Positions 1 through 8,470 of a stretch of DNA of 64,000 nt are shown piece by piece. The position numbers and the translations under genes are program-made. The notes under the pieces were generated by a model. The model was not told where the DNA came from, made no database searches, and was given only the letters and a program-made list of their open reading frames with translations. Every line of letters starts with the position of its first letter. Position 1 is the stretch's first letter. Source of the stretch: Denitrificimonas caeni (GTDB lineage: Bacteria; Pseudomonadota; Gammaproteobacteria; Pseudomonadales; Pseudomonadaceae); the NCBI RefSeq assembly GCF_905120345.1, contig NZ_CAJHOA010000004.1, forward strand, positions 248,001 to 312,000, given 5' to 3'.

Positions 1-626
1 TTCACGCAGGCTTGTCGCGCCAGCTCAAGCATTTGCGGGCTGTTATCCAGCGCACGTACGTGTTGAAAACGGCTGGACAATTCTGCTAAAAAGCCACCGT
101 CGCCGGGGCCCACTTCAATAGCCGTTGCCTCTGCTGAGAAAGTTAGTGAGTCCAACAACGCTAACAAACTGTCGCGAAACTGCGGCAAACCAGCGATTAA
201 ATCTTGGCGACTTTGAAAATCACCGGCCATACGCTCAAAAAACTCTTGGCTGGCCTCAGCACGCTGGGCATGCACATGTTTAATCCGTAAGGTGACATCC
301 GCCGGTATCGGTAACTCATCTAAACTGCTCAACAGCGCATGATGCAGCCGCTCATCAGGACTCTGATTCTGCGGCAAGCTGCGACGATAAAAAATCGCAT
401 TGCCTTCACGCCGTGAGGTGACTAAACCGGCTTGAGTCAGCACTTTTAAATGATGACTGATCCCTGACTGGCCCGTGGCAAAAATATGGGCCAGCTCTAA
501 CACACCAAAAGAGTCATTACTTAAAGCACGCAATATATTCAGGCGCAAAGGTTCACCGGCCGCTTTACAAAAGGCAGCTAAGGCATCACTCGGACTGAAG
601 ATGGGGAATTGCGTTACGGTGCTCAT
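1..626 (-). CDS. ArsR-family regulator fused to SAM methyltransferase domain (3' end cut by window edge)
   Basis: About 208 residues are present and the gene runs off the left edge. Residues 15-85 form a winged helix-turn-helix of ArsR type (TGQSGISHHLKVL recognition region). From about residue 130 a class I SAM-dependent methyltransferase begins, with motif I EVGPGDGGF near residues 171-179. ArsR proteins with this architecture are known next to methionine-cycle genes in Pseudomonas, and SahR-type ArsR proteins sense S-adenosylhomocysteine in other Proteobacteria. I infer a SAH/SAM-responsive repressor. The start ATG at 626 lies just downstream of a perfect inverted repeat that is probably its own operator. 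No arsenic-type CxC cysteine pair is visible in the HTH part, which argues against metal sensing. Confidence 0.85.
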   Translation of the reverse strand, partial: MSTVTQFPIFSPSDALAAFCKAAGEPLRLNILRALSNDSFGVLELAHIFATGQSGISHHLKVLTQAGLVTSRREGNAIFYRRSLPQNQSPDERLHHALLSSLDELPIPADVTLRIKHVHAQRAEASQEFFERMAGDFQSRQDLIAGLPQFRDSLLALLDSLTFSAEATAIEVGPGDGGFLAELSSRFQHVRALDNSPQMLELARQACV

Positions 627-665
627 AGGTTGCGCAGTTTAAACGCTGAAGATGAACGCAGCAAC

Positions 666-693
666 ACCTATATCAACAAAAGTTGATATAGGT
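666..693. promoter_or_regulatory. Perfect 12-bp inverted repeat, likely operator of the ArsR-methyltransferase gene
   Basis: The sequence ACCTATATCAAC is followed by AAAA and then by its exact reverse complement GTTGATATAGGT. It sits 40 bp upstream of the regulator start and between two divergent genes. ArsR proteins bind such palindromes, so autoregulation is inferred. It could also control the rightward gene at 841. Confidence 0.6.
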
Positions 694-840
694 TAAAATT
701 GTAAGGCGAGCTTTAGTACGCTAACCATCGGAACTGCACCGACAATTGTGTTGTTTTATGCATAACAGCTGCGAACTATTCATCATTTCGTCACTCTAAG
801 TCGCTATAAAGTTGTTACACCGCAAACATGGAGTTGCATT

Positions 841-1032
841 ATGTCTACCCTAAATGAATTGGCTGAACAGATCAGTTACCTCTACCCCCTTGAAGACACC
901 CGTTATGGCATCCGCTATAGAATCGTCGATCAACTCGGCGGCACGACCGAGCTTGAGGCCGTTAGTGGTCAGCCGCGCTACGTTCCCACTCAGGCTCTTA
1001 AGGATCAAAGACTCTGGCGTAACCAAGCTTAA
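841..1032 (+). CDS. Small hypothetical protein (63 aa)
   Basis: I do not recognise this protein. It is 63 residues, soluble and without a signal peptide or membrane segment. A GGAG ribosome site ends about 8 nt before the ATG, and the reading frame is open from there to a TAA, which supports a real gene. It stands between the ArsR operator region and the YccS-like gene, which begins 95 bp downstream on the same strand; co-transcription is possible. An overlapping second frame (854-1075) looks like a shadow. Confidence 0.55.
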   Translation: MSTLNELAEQISYLYPLEDTRYGIRYRIVDQLGGTTELEAVSGQPRYVPTQALKDQRLWRNQA

Positions 1033-1127
1033 GCAGCAGACTGCTTGCCGTTTGTCGCATCTTGTGCCAGCCTAAAACTTTGCTTTACGGTTACTATCCA
1101 ACCACCTGACTGGCGCAAGGATCATCT

Positions 1128-3296
1128 ATGGGTTCGATCTCTTTAAGTCATTCTCTACGCCGTTTATGGGCATTAGAGCGCTTTGGTCCAAGCTTGCGTT
1201 TTTTTATCGCACTCGCTGGCTCAATGACCTGGTGCTGGTATAACGCCCAAATGGAATTGCTCACGCCGTTGTTTCTTGGCGTGATTGCCAGCGCCTTAGC
1301 TGAATCAGATGACAGCTGGCAAGGTCGGCTGTTTTCGCTGTGCGTCACTCTGGTCTGTTTTTTCTTCACCTCAGTCGCGGTGGAGTTGCTCTACCCTTAT
1401 AAATGGCTGTTTATTAGCGCGTTATGTACCGCCACCTTCTGCCTAATTATGCTGGGGGCTCTTGGCGAGCGCTATGCCACTGTCGCCTATGCCACGTTGA
1501 TTCTGGCGATTTACACCATGATTGGCTTAGAACAAAGCCGCGACGTTTTAGTATCGCTCTGGCAGCAGCCGATGCTTTTGGTGATCGGCGCAGCCATCTA
1601 CGGTGTGCTCTCAGTTATTTGGTACGGAGTCTTTTCTCAGCAGCCTCTACAACACAGTTTGGCGCGCTTATTTCGTGAACAATGCAATTATTTAAAAGCC
1701 AAATCAGCGCTATTTGAGCCATTGCGCAATATGGATATTGAAGGTCATCGTTTGGCGATTGCGCGGCAAAATAGCCATGTCGTAGCCGCTTTAAATGATA
1801 CCAAAACCATTATTCTGCATCGCGTCGATGGTCGCGGCAGCAGCAAGGTCAATCGCTATTTAAAGCTGTATTTTCTCGCTCAAGATATTCACGAACGCGC
1901 CAGCTCCTCCCACTACCCCTACCAAGAACTGTCGCAAGCGTTTTTTCATAGCGATGTCTTGTTTCGCTGTTTACGCTTACTGCGCCAACAAGGTGATGGC
2001 TGTAAAGCGCTGGCCAAAGCCATTGAGTTGCGTCAACCCTTTGATTACGGCGGCGGTCATAGCGCCGCACTAGAAGATTTACAAGGCGCGATTGCCTACC
2101 TAAAACAACAAAATAATCCCGAGTGGCGCGACTTATTACGCTCGCTGCGCGCGCTGGCTAACAACCTCAGCACCTTAGATCATTTGCTGCGCGATGCCGC
2201 CAACCCCGATGTTATTGCATTAACTAAAAACGATACTATTTTTGATCGTGACCCAAAAACCCTTAAAGAAGCCTTTGAGCGTATCCGTCAACATTTTAGT
2301 ATTCACTCGCTATTGTTTCGCCATGCTTTACGCTTAAGCATTGCCGTCGCTGTCTGCTATGGCGTGATGCAAATACTGCATCCCGATCAAGGTTATTGGA
2401 TCTTATTAACCACCCTCTTTGTCTGCCGACCCAATTACGGCGCCACCCGTATTCGTCTAGTCGAACGCATTATTGGCACCATCTTAGGGCTGGGTGGCAG
2501 CTGGGTGCTATTTGAACTGTTTCCCGAACTCTGGGTGCAAGCATTGATCGCAGTAGCTGCTGGCGTTGCCTACTTTGCCACGCGCACCACCCATTACAAG
2601 CTTTCCACCGCGTTTATTACCTTAATGGTGCTGTTCTGTTTTAACCAAATCGGTGATGGCTATAACTTATTTTTACCACGTTTAACTGACACGTTAATTG
2701 GCAGTGCGATTGCTGGGTTAGCCGTATTTTTTATTTTACCGGACTGGCAAGGTCGCCGTTTAAATGTAGTACTGGCACAAACCTTACGCAGCAACGGCCG
2801 CTATTTAAAACAAATCATGCTCGAGTACACCCAAGGTAAAACCGATGATATGGCCTACCGTGTCGCCCGCCGCGATGCACATAATGCTGATGCGGCGCTG
2901 TCGAGTACGCTGACCAATATGCTTAAAGAGCCTGGCTATTTTCGTAAACAAACGGATATCGGCTTCCGCTTTTTACTGCTCTCGCATACCTTGCTCAGTT
3001 ACATCTCCGCGCTGGGTGCACACCGCGAAAAACTGGCAGATGCACCAACCTACCCACTGCTAAATCAAGAAGCACAGCTGCTCGCCGACAGTTTTGAGCA
3101 GATTGCAGAGAAATTGATTAAGCGCCAACCGGTTGAAGTGCACAGTGATATCGAGCAACAACAGTCCTATCGTTTGCGTGATTTACCCGAAGAAGAGGAT
3201 GACACCTTGCGCCTCTTGCAAACGCAACTGCTATTAATCAGTCAGCAACTGGGTTCGATTCGCACCTTAGCCGCACACATCTTAAACAAAAGCTAA
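1128..3296 (+). CDS. yccS: YccS-family inner membrane protein (FUSC family)
   Basis: This 722-residue protein has the YccS/YhfK layout. An N-terminal block of hydrophobic helices (about residues 20-170) is followed by a roughly 210-residue cytoplasmic region, a second membrane block (about 400-540) and a C-terminal soluble tail. Members resemble aromatic-acid efflux pumps such as AaeB and fusaric-acid resistance proteins, but YccS itself has no proven substrate. An AAGGA site precedes the ATG by 6 nt. The stop codon overlaps the end of the convergent glycosylase gene by 4 bp. The identification rests on overall sequence resemblance and length, which match E. coli YccS closely. Confidence 0.88.
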   Translation: MGSISLSHSLRRLWALERFGPSLRFFIALAGSMTWCWYNAQMELLTPLFLGVIASALAESDDSWQGRLFSLCVTLVCFFFTSVAVELLYPYKWLFISALCTATFCLIMLGALGERYATVAYATLILAIYTMIGLEQSRDVLVSLWQQPMLLVIGAAIYGVLSVIWYGVFSQQPLQHSLARLFREQCNYLKAKSALFEPLRNMDIEGHRLAIARQNSHVVAALNDTKTIILHRVDGRGSSKVNRYLKLYFLAQDIHERASSSHYPYQELSQAFFHSDVLFRCLRLLRQQGDGCKALAKAIELRQPFDYGGGHSAALEDLQGAIAYLKQQNNPEWRDLLRSLRALANNLSTLDHLLRDAANPDVIALTKNDTIFDRDPKTLKEAFERIRQHFSIHSLLFRHALRLSIAVAVCYGVMQILHPDQGYWILLTTLFVCRPNYGATRIRLVERIIGTILGLGGSWVLFELFPELWVQALIAVAAGVAYFATRTTHYKLSTAFITLMVLFCFNQIGDGYNLFLPRLTDTLIGSAIAGLAVFFILPDWQGRRLNVVLAQTLRSNGRYLKQIMLEYTQGKTDDMAYRVARRDAHNADAALSSTLTNMLKEPGYFRKQTDIGFRFLLLSHTLLSYISALGAHREKLADAPTYPLLNQEAQLLADSFEQIAEKLIKRQPVEVHSDIEQQQSYRLRDLPEEEDDTLRLLQTQLLLISQQLGSIRTLAAHILNKS

Positions 3297-3967
3297 ACAC
3301 GCGCAGGATCAGCAGCGCCGAGCCGCCAGAAATCTTGCCCCTCGTGCTGGCCCCGACGCAAAGGGTTTTTAGTGCAATAAGCTGCGTAATCAGCATCGAC
3401 AAAGCGATAGGGTAAATGCTCATCACGTCCTTGGCTAATGCCTAAACGACGTGCTTGAATAATCTCTTGTGGACGCAGCCCGCAGTCGTCAACGTAAAAG
3501 CACTGTGAGTCAAAACGTTGGTTATCCCACTCGGGCACCTTTAAGCCTAAGCTTTTACACAGTAAGGTTTGTCCACTACAGAGTTTATGCACAGGCCGTG
3601 GTTGGCCTTGGCGATCGGGGTTATTGGCTTGCAATATGCTCAAGGTCGACTCGGGTGATAACGCATCAAAATATGGATAACCCGATTTAATCAACACCGC
3701 ATTACCCGGGCCTTGAGCACTGAAATTCAACGAATCGCCACCGCGTGAATAGTACATATAGATGGTGCCACCATCCTTAAACAAGGCTTGGCGCTTCTCG
3801 GTATAGCCCAACGAAGCATGACTGCCTTTATCGGTGAGCAGATAGGCTTCTGTTTCAATAATCCGCACACTGAGCCACACACCCTGATGGCAATAGCGAA
3901 TGACCTTACCGAGCAAGGCAAGAGCCAGTTCGAGCGCGGGGCGATTAAAGAATGAATCTGGGAGCAT
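3293..3967 (-). CDS. DNA-3-methyladenine glycosylase, AAG/MPG family
   Basis: The protein excises alkylated purines such as 3-methyladenine at the start of base excision repair. The family's catalytic glutamate is in the IIETEAYL motif, followed by the typical GSHAS and GTIYMYYSRGG segments; the C-terminal RRLGISQGRD matches the family. I chose the ATG at 3967 (224 aa) because AGAGG lies 5 nt upstream. An in-frame ATG at 3991 would add eight residues and has a weaker AGGT site 8 nt away. The gene converges on yccS with a 4-bp overlap. It is of the mammalian-type AAG fold, not the AlkA or Tag type. Confidence 0.93.
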   Translation of the reverse strand: MLPDSFFNRPALELALALLGKVIRYCHQGVWLSVRIIETEAYLLTDKGSHASLGYTEKRQALFKDGGTIYMYYSRGGDSLNFSAQGPGNAVLIKSGYPYFDALSPESTLSILQANNPDRQGQPRPVHKLCSGQTLLCKSLGLKVPEWDNQRFDSQCFYVDDCGLRPQEIIQARRLGISQGRDEHLPYRFVDADYAAYCTKNPLRRGQHEGQDFWRLGAADPARV

Positions 3968-4150
3968 AAGAACCTCTAAAACATGCCGCACGACCTACCT
4001 ATTTTAAGCTCTCGCTAGATTTTACCTCAGGGTATGCTTGTAATAGGTGCGGTGAGTAACGCTGTGTTGCGACAAAATCAACTATTTTAGCGAGCGTGTC
4101 GAGCTGTCCTTCAGTACCTATTAGGCGCGGATGATCTCACGTAAACAGTC

Positions 4151-4191
4151 CTGCAGCGCAGAGAGAATCTATCGCACTCTCTACGCTGCAG
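4151..4191 (-). terminator. Stem-loop downstream of the NADP oxidoreductase gene
   Basis: A 15-bp inverted repeat (CTGCAGCGCAGAGAG with one mismatch to its partner) has an 11-nt loop. It follows the stop of the leftward gene by 16 bp. There is no T tract, so it may be a transcript-stabilising hairpin rather than a true intrinsic terminator. Confidence 0.45.
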
Positions 4192-4206
4192 CTCACCTAA
4201 GCTCTG

Positions 4207-5247
4207 TTACTGCTCTTCAGCACCCACTTGAATCACTAATTTACCAAAATTACTGCCTTGCAATAAGCCGATAAAAGCTTGTGGAGCATTGGCTAAGCCA
4301 ACCACGCGATGCTCACGATAAGTGATTTTCTTATTGGCCAACCATTGCTGCATATCCTTACTAAACTCGGGATAACGTGGCGCGTAATCATCAAAAATGA
4401 TAAAGCCTTGCATCGTTAAACGTTTCGTTAAAATGGTTCGCATCAACAGTGCCAAGCGATCGGGGCCTGGCTCTAAAGCAGTGGCATTGTAATGCGCAAT
4501 CAGACCACACACGGGGATACGTGCCTTAGTATTGAGCAGGGGTAAGACGGCATCAAAAACTTTACCGCCGACATTCTCGTAATAAACATCAATACCTTGC
4601 GGACAGGCCTGAGCTAACTGCTCTGCAAAGTCTGGCGCATGGTGATCAATACAGGCATCAAAGCCTTGTACGTCAACAGCATATTGGCATTTTTCCACAC
4701 CACCAGCGACACCCACTACACGGCAGCCTTTGATCTTAGCGATTTGCCCAACCGTCGCGCCCACCGGCCCTGTTGCCGCCGCAACCACCAAGGTTTCACC
4801 CGCTTGTGGGCGACCAATATCCAGCAAGCCCATATAAGCAGTAAAACCAGGCATACCTAAAATACCCAGCGCATAGGATGGATTCTTCGGGGCGTTACCC
4901 AGGGGCATCAAATCAGAACCATCACTGAGAGCGTAATCTTGCCAGCCTGTGTTCGCCAGTACCCAATCACCTGCAGCAAATTTTTCATGCTTGGAGCTCA
5001 CGACACGGCTGACTGTCGCCCCGACCATGACATCATCGACCGCCACCGGTGCCGCATAGGACGGACCATCACTCATACGACCACGCATGTAAGGGTCCAG
5101 TGATAAATACACCGTACGCAGTAAGACTTGGCCTTCTGCTGGCGTTGGAATGGCCTGCTCTTCGAGGTGGAAATTCGCTGGCGTTGGCGCGCCATGTGGG
5201 CGTGAAGCCAAAACGATACGACGATTACTTTGTGTTGACTGGGTCAT
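4207..5247 (-). CDS. NADP-dependent oxidoreductase, zinc-free MDR family (CurA/leukotriene B4 dehydrogenase-like)
   Basis: This 346-residue medium-chain reductase probably uses NADPH to reduce the double bond of alpha,beta-unsaturated aldehydes or ketones. The N-terminal SLDPYMRGRMS and the Rossmann motif AATGPVGATVGQ are typical of the curcumin/alkenal reductase group, and zinc-binding cysteines are absent. A longer frame starts at 5268, but the ATG at 5247 has a TGAGGA site 7 nt upstream and matches homologue starts. It lies about 20 bp behind the yqhD-like gene, so the two probably form one operon under the NemR-like regulator further upstream. The shared theme is reactive carbonyl and electrophile reduction. 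Confidence 0.88.
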   Translation of the reverse strand: MTQSTQSNRRIVLASRPHGAPTPANFHLEEQAIPTPAEGQVLLRTVYLSLDPYMRGRMSDGPSYAAPVAVDDVMVGATVSRVVSSKHEKFAAGDWVLANTGWQDYALSDGSDLMPLGNAPKNPSYALGILGMPGFTAYMGLLDIGRPQAGETLVVAAATGPVGATVGQIAKIKGCRVVGVAGGVEKCQYAVDVQGFDACIDHHAPDFAEQLAQACPQGIDVYYENVGGKVFDAVLPLLNTKARIPVCGLIAHYNATALEPGPDRLALLMRTILTKRLTMQGFIIFDDYAPRYPEFSKDMQQWLANKKITYREHRVVGLANAPQAFIGLLQGSNFGKLVIQVGAEEQ

Positions 5248-5267
5248 ACAAGTTTCCTCAAATAACA

Positions 5268-6425
5268 TTAAAGACTGGCTTCAAGCACACGACGGCTGAC
5301 CGTCAGATCAATATCTTGGCGCTCGCCCAACTGCTGCATACCATGCTGCTCAAGTTGTTTCAGTACAGTTTCAACGGCCGCTTGCTCAAGGTTGTAATCT
5401 TTAAGACGCGTTTTTACCCCGAGGGTTTCAAAAAATGCACGGGTCTGCTCAATGGCAGCAGTAATACGCTGCTCTTCATCACCTTCACGCAGGTTCCAAA
5501 CACGCTCGGCGTACTGCAATAACTTCTCACGTTTAGCGTCGCGGCGCTCTTGCATCATCGAGGGCAAAATAACCGCTAGGGTTTGCGCATGATCCAAGGC
5601 ATACAAGGCTGTTAGCTCATGGCCAATTAAGTGTGTTGACCAATCCTGTGGTACGCCAGCACCAATCAAACCATTGAGCGCTAAGGTCGCCACCCACATT
5701 AAGTTCGCACGCACCTCGTAATCATCCGGCTGGCTCAGCGCCAATGGACCTTGCTCGACTAAGGTTTGCAGTAAACCTTCAGCAAAACGGTCTTGCACCG
5801 GTGCGTTGACCGGATAGGTTAGATATTGCTCAATGACGTGAACAAAAGCATCCACCACACCGTTGGCCACTTGGCGCTCGGGCAAGGTAAAGCTTTTGCT
5901 TGGATCTAGAATAGAGAACTTAGGGAAGACCAAATTACTATGGAAAGGTAGTTTCGCCTGCAGTGAGCGACGGGTGATCACACTACCGTTATTCATTTCT
6001 GAACCTGTTGCAGCCAGCGTCAACACCGTGCCAATCGGCAAGGCTTGTTCGATATCACGACCACTGTTGAGCAAAATATTCCACGGCTCATCTGAGTAAG
6101 GCACAGCAGCAGCAACAAATTTAGTGCCATCAATCACTGAACCACCGCCGACTGCCAGTAAGAAATCAATCTTCTCCTCACGTACAATTTGCACCGCTTC
6201 CATTAATTTCTCATAGGTTGGGTTCGCTTCAACACCGCCAAACAAAAAGACCTGTCGATCACCTAAGGCTTTTTTCACTTCATCTAAGGTACCGGTACGT
6301 TGCGCGCTTTGCCCACCAAACAGCACCATAACCTTGGCCTCTGCTGGTACTAAACTGTCTAATTTAGCAATGCGTCCTTCACCAAAGCTGATTTGTGTCG
6401 GGTTGTAAAAATCAAAATTAAGCAT
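5268..6425 (-). CDS. yqhD: Iron-containing alcohol dehydrogenase, YqhD-like NADPH aldehyde reductase
   Basis: At 385 residues this matches E. coli YqhD, which reduces short aldehydes, including methylglyoxal and lipid-peroxidation products, with NADPH. The cofactor loop GGGSVIDG is at residues 93-100. Predicted metal ligands D192, H196, H265 and H279 align with the E. coli set D194, H198, H267 and H281 with a constant offset of two. An AGGAG site precedes the ATG. The upstream region contains a copy of the motif also found before the neighbouring regulator gene, so regulation by the NemR-like protein is likely. The next gene on the strand, an NADPH alkenal-type reductase, is probably co-transcribed. 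Confidence 0.93.
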   Translation of the reverse strand: MLNFDFYNPTQISFGEGRIAKLDSLVPAEAKVMVLFGGQSAQRTGTLDEVKKALGDRQVFLFGGVEANPTYEKLMEAVQIVREEKIDFLLAVGGGSVIDGTKFVAAAVPYSDEPWNILLNSGRDIEQALPIGTVLTLAATGSEMNNGSVITRRSLQAKLPFHSNLVFPKFSILDPSKSFTLPERQVANGVVDAFVHVIEQYLTYPVNAPVQDRFAEGLLQTLVEQGPLALSQPDDYEVRANLMWVATLALNGLIGAGVPQDWSTHLIGHELTALYALDHAQTLAVILPSMMQERRDAKREKLLQYAERVWNLREGDEEQRITAAIEQTRAFFETLGVKTRLKDYNLEQAAVETVLKQLEQHGMQQLGERQDIDLTVSRRVLEASL

Positions 6426-6469
6426 GGTATAAGTGACTCCTGGTTAAGGGTAACGATGGCCTTCAAATT

Positions 6470-6483
6470 AGACCAGTCGTATA
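6470..6483. promoter_or_regulatory. Operator-like motif AGACCRGTCGTMTA, copy 1 (yqhD promoter)
   Basis: AGACCAGTCGTATA lies about 45 bp upstream of the yqhD-like start. The same 14-mer with two differences occurs at 7138-7151, in front of the nemR-like gene. Its GAC-NN-GTC core is palindromic and resembles TetR-family (NemR) boxes. Binding is inferred. Confidence 0.5.
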
Positions 6484-6527
6484 TTTTCAATATAAAAGAA
6501 GATCTGCAGCAAGCAGGCCCATACATC

Positions 6528-7115
6528 TCAACGACCCAGCAGGACCCTACGGGTCATGTGCAGCGCTTGCTCCATTGGCACACTGGTGCGATGCAATTTA
6601 GCCAGCAAGCTGGCGCCCAACCACACTTGATAGAGCATCACTGCCGTGGCCGGTGCATCAGTCACGATCAAAGAGCCATCGACTTGGCCCGCACGTATAC
6701 AATCAGACAGCTGTTCAATAACTTTATCAGTGCCGTCACGCAGGGTTAAGCGCATTGCTTCTGATAAATCAGCAACTTCCGCGCTCAACTTGACGACTAA
6801 GCATTTTTGATCGTGGCAGACACCACTATTACACAGCAACCATTGCTGCCAATAGTCCAGCAAACGCTCAGCAACCGGTCTGCTCGAATCATTAAAAAGC
6901 TGTTTTTGCAACTCTAAATAGGCAGAAAAATAGGCTTCCAGCACTGCCTGACCGTACAATTCTTTGGATGGGAAATAATGATAAAACGACCCTTTAGGCA
7001 CACCTGCGGTGCGTAAGATTTCATTTAGACCCACACCAGAGAAACCCTTAGCAGCCATAATTTGATGGCCGATTTCGAGTAAATGCTCGCGAGTATTATC
7101 ATAAGAAGTTTTCAT
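6528..7115 (-). CDS. nemR: TetR-family regulator, NemR-like electrophile/HOCl sensor
   Basis: The 195-residue protein follows E. coli NemR closely: DTREHLL-like N-terminus (here NTREHLL), PKGSFYHYF recognition helix, and CLVVKLSAEVADLSEAMR in the ligand domain. E. coli NemR is inactivated by N-ethylmaleimide, methylglyoxal and hypochlorite through Cys106 and Lys175. The equivalent residues here appear to be C105 and K173 (LLAKLHR). I chose the ATG at 7115; the frame extends to a TTG at 7133 with no better ribosome site. Immediately downstream on the same strand are the yqhD-like and alkenal-reductase genes, its likely targets. E. coli instead pairs nemR with nemA-gloA, so the regulon wiring differs here. 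Confidence 0.85.
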   Translation of the reverse strand: MKTSYDNTREHLLEIGHQIMAAKGFSGVGLNEILRTAGVPKGSFYHYFPSKELYGQAVLEAYFSAYLELQKQLFNDSSRPVAERLLDYWQQWLLCNSGVCHDQKCLVVKLSAEVADLSEAMRLTLRDGTDKVIEQLSDCIRAGQVDGSLIVTDAPATAVMLYQVWLGASLLAKLHRTSVPMEQALHMTRRVLLGR

Positions 7116-7137
7116 AGCCGTTAGAATAAACAAAAAC

Positions 7138-7151
7138 AGACCGGTCGTCTA
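7138..7151. promoter_or_regulatory. Operator-like motif AGACCRGTCGTMTA, copy 2 (nemR promoter)
   Basis: AGACCGGTCGTCTA is 22 bp upstream of the regulator start and includes the 8-bp palindrome GACCGGTC. The match to the copy in front of yqhD suggests autoregulation plus control of the operon. Confidence 0.5.
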
Positions 7152-7321
7152 GTAAAATAAACACACGCAAGATACCGGCGAATACAGTCCTCGCTCGCTC
7201 ATGCAAATACATCAGGATTAAAATCCATACGATCCGAAACAAACAGCCAAGAATTCACTTAAGCACGGCATGACAACAGCTATACTGCACAATATTATTT
7301 TATCTACTTAAAGGATTTGTC

Positions 7322-7726
7322 ATGCACATGCTCCGCAATGGTTTGTTTATGCTACTTACCGCCGCCTTATTAATGGCCTGTTCAGCCAGCAACTCACCAG
7401 AGAAGGTGGCTCAAGACTATATTAATGCAGTGCTGGCCAACGATATTAATGGCGTGATGAGCACCTTACATATTCAAGCGGACGCGCCCAAAGAGCAAGA
7501 TGCACTGATTCGCGGCAAACTCAGCATATTATTGGCTGACACCAGCACTCGAGTGATTCGTTTAGGTGGAGTGAAAAAAATTACCTACTCAAAACCTGAA
7601 TACAATGCCGATAAAACACGTGCCAACCTCGTTGCAATCATCCGCTATAAAAATGATAACGCACCCAACAAAGAAGAACATATTGCGCTGGTCAAAACCG
7701 ATGACGGCTGGAAAGTTTCGTTGTAA
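7322..7726 (+). CDS. DUF4878-type lipoprotein (134 aa)
   Basis: The N-terminus is a lipoprotein signal with a lipobox LMAC at residues 17-20, so the mature protein should be lipid-anchored in the envelope. The rest (SPEKVAQDYINAVLANDING and onward) has the look of the DUF4878 / NTF2-like group of small periplasmic domains, whose function is not known. AAAGGA lies just upstream of the ATG. The next gene, a membrane-anchored papain-like hydrolase, starts 30 bp downstream and may be in the same transcript. Confidence 0.75.
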   Translation: MHMLRNGLFMLLTAALLMACSASNSPEKVAQDYINAVLANDINGVMSTLHIQADAPKEQDALIRGKLSILLADTSTRVIRLGGVKKITYSKPEYNADKTRANLVAIIRYKNDNAPNKEEHIALVKTDDGWKVSL

Positions 7727-7756
7727 GACGAGTCAGCCAGTGAGTGTCAGTGTTTT

Positions 7757-8410
7757 ATGCTAAACAGTTCGGCACGCATAGCTCAATACTCGGTGCGCAG
7801 CCTACTCGTGCTGGTTGCTATGTTGGCGTTGGCCACGCTGCTGTATATCGCTCAAGCGCTCGCCGTACGCCAACCATGGTCGCTACCAGTCCTGCCGCCG
7901 TTAGCGGTGGGTGATTGGGTGTTTCGCTTAGGGACGTCAGCTGAAAGCCAAATTATCCAGAGCCTCAGCATGGGTGAGTTTTCGCATATGGGTATGGTCG
8001 TCAGTCTGCAGCCAGAGCCCTTGATCGTGCATGCCACCACTGATGATGATCCGCTGCGCAGCAATCAAGTATTGGCTTCAACCCTCAGTGACTTTCTTGA
8101 TCCAGCGCTGGCTCGCAGCTTTGCCATTGCGCGGCCTGTGTTTGTTACTGAGCAGGAAAGCCAGCGCGCAGCCACCTGGTTACTTAAACAACTGCAGCGA
8201 CCCTTTGTTCTCGCCGAACGCAACACTGAGCATCTGTATTGCACGACTTTATTAGCGGATGCTCTGCGGCATACCGCGACAACTTTTCACCCAGAGTGGC
8301 AGCAGATAAACGCACCTTTACTCAGTGGCGAGTACTTGTTTCCCAGCGCTTTTGCTAATTACCCAGAGATTGAGTGGTTGTACCGCTCTAGCGATAAGCA
8401 GCAGCCTTAA
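7757..8410 (+). CDS. Permuted papain-like cysteine hydrolase, YiiX/YebB-like NlpC/P60 superfamily
   Basis: The 217-residue protein has one N-terminal membrane anchor (about residues 14-36). The periplasmic domain carries the permuted NlpC/P60 arrangement: the catalytic histidine comes first in FSHMGMVV (near residue 77) and the catalytic cysteine follows in EHLYCTTLLADAL (near residue 158). GDWVFR before the histidine is also typical of YiiX-like enzymes. Such proteins may cleave amide or acyl bonds in the envelope; the substrate here is unknown. It sits 30 bp behind a lipoprotein gene, suggesting a two-gene envelope unit. Confidence 0.78.
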   Translation: MLNSSARIAQYSVRSLLVLVAMLALATLLYIAQALAVRQPWSLPVLPPLAVGDWVFRLGTSAESQIIQSLSMGEFSHMGMVVSLQPEPLIVHATTDDDPLRSNQVLASTLSDFLDPALARSFAIARPVFVTEQESQRAATWLLKQLQRPFVLAERNTEHLYCTTLLADALRHTATTFHPEWQQINAPLLSGEYLFPSAFANYPEIEWLYRSSDKQQP

Positions 8411-8411
8411 T

Positions 8412-8445
8412 AAAAAAGCCCCAACGACTCGAAAATCGTTAGGGC
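8412..8445 (-). terminator. Rho-independent terminator of the ferric-reductase-like gene
   Basis: The stem GCCC-C-AACGA pairs with TCGTT-A-GGGC around an 8-nt loop. Read on the minus strand it is followed by TTTTTT, so it ends the leftward gene that stops at 8471. It also lies just after the rightward gene. Confidence 0.8.
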
Positions 8446-8470
8446 CTGCATAACTCACGGCGCTGAAACC

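Noticed and set aside
5049-5522. 157-codon frame opposite the oxidoreductase/yqhD junction
   Set aside because: It crosses two well-supported genes on the other strand and has no family resemblance.
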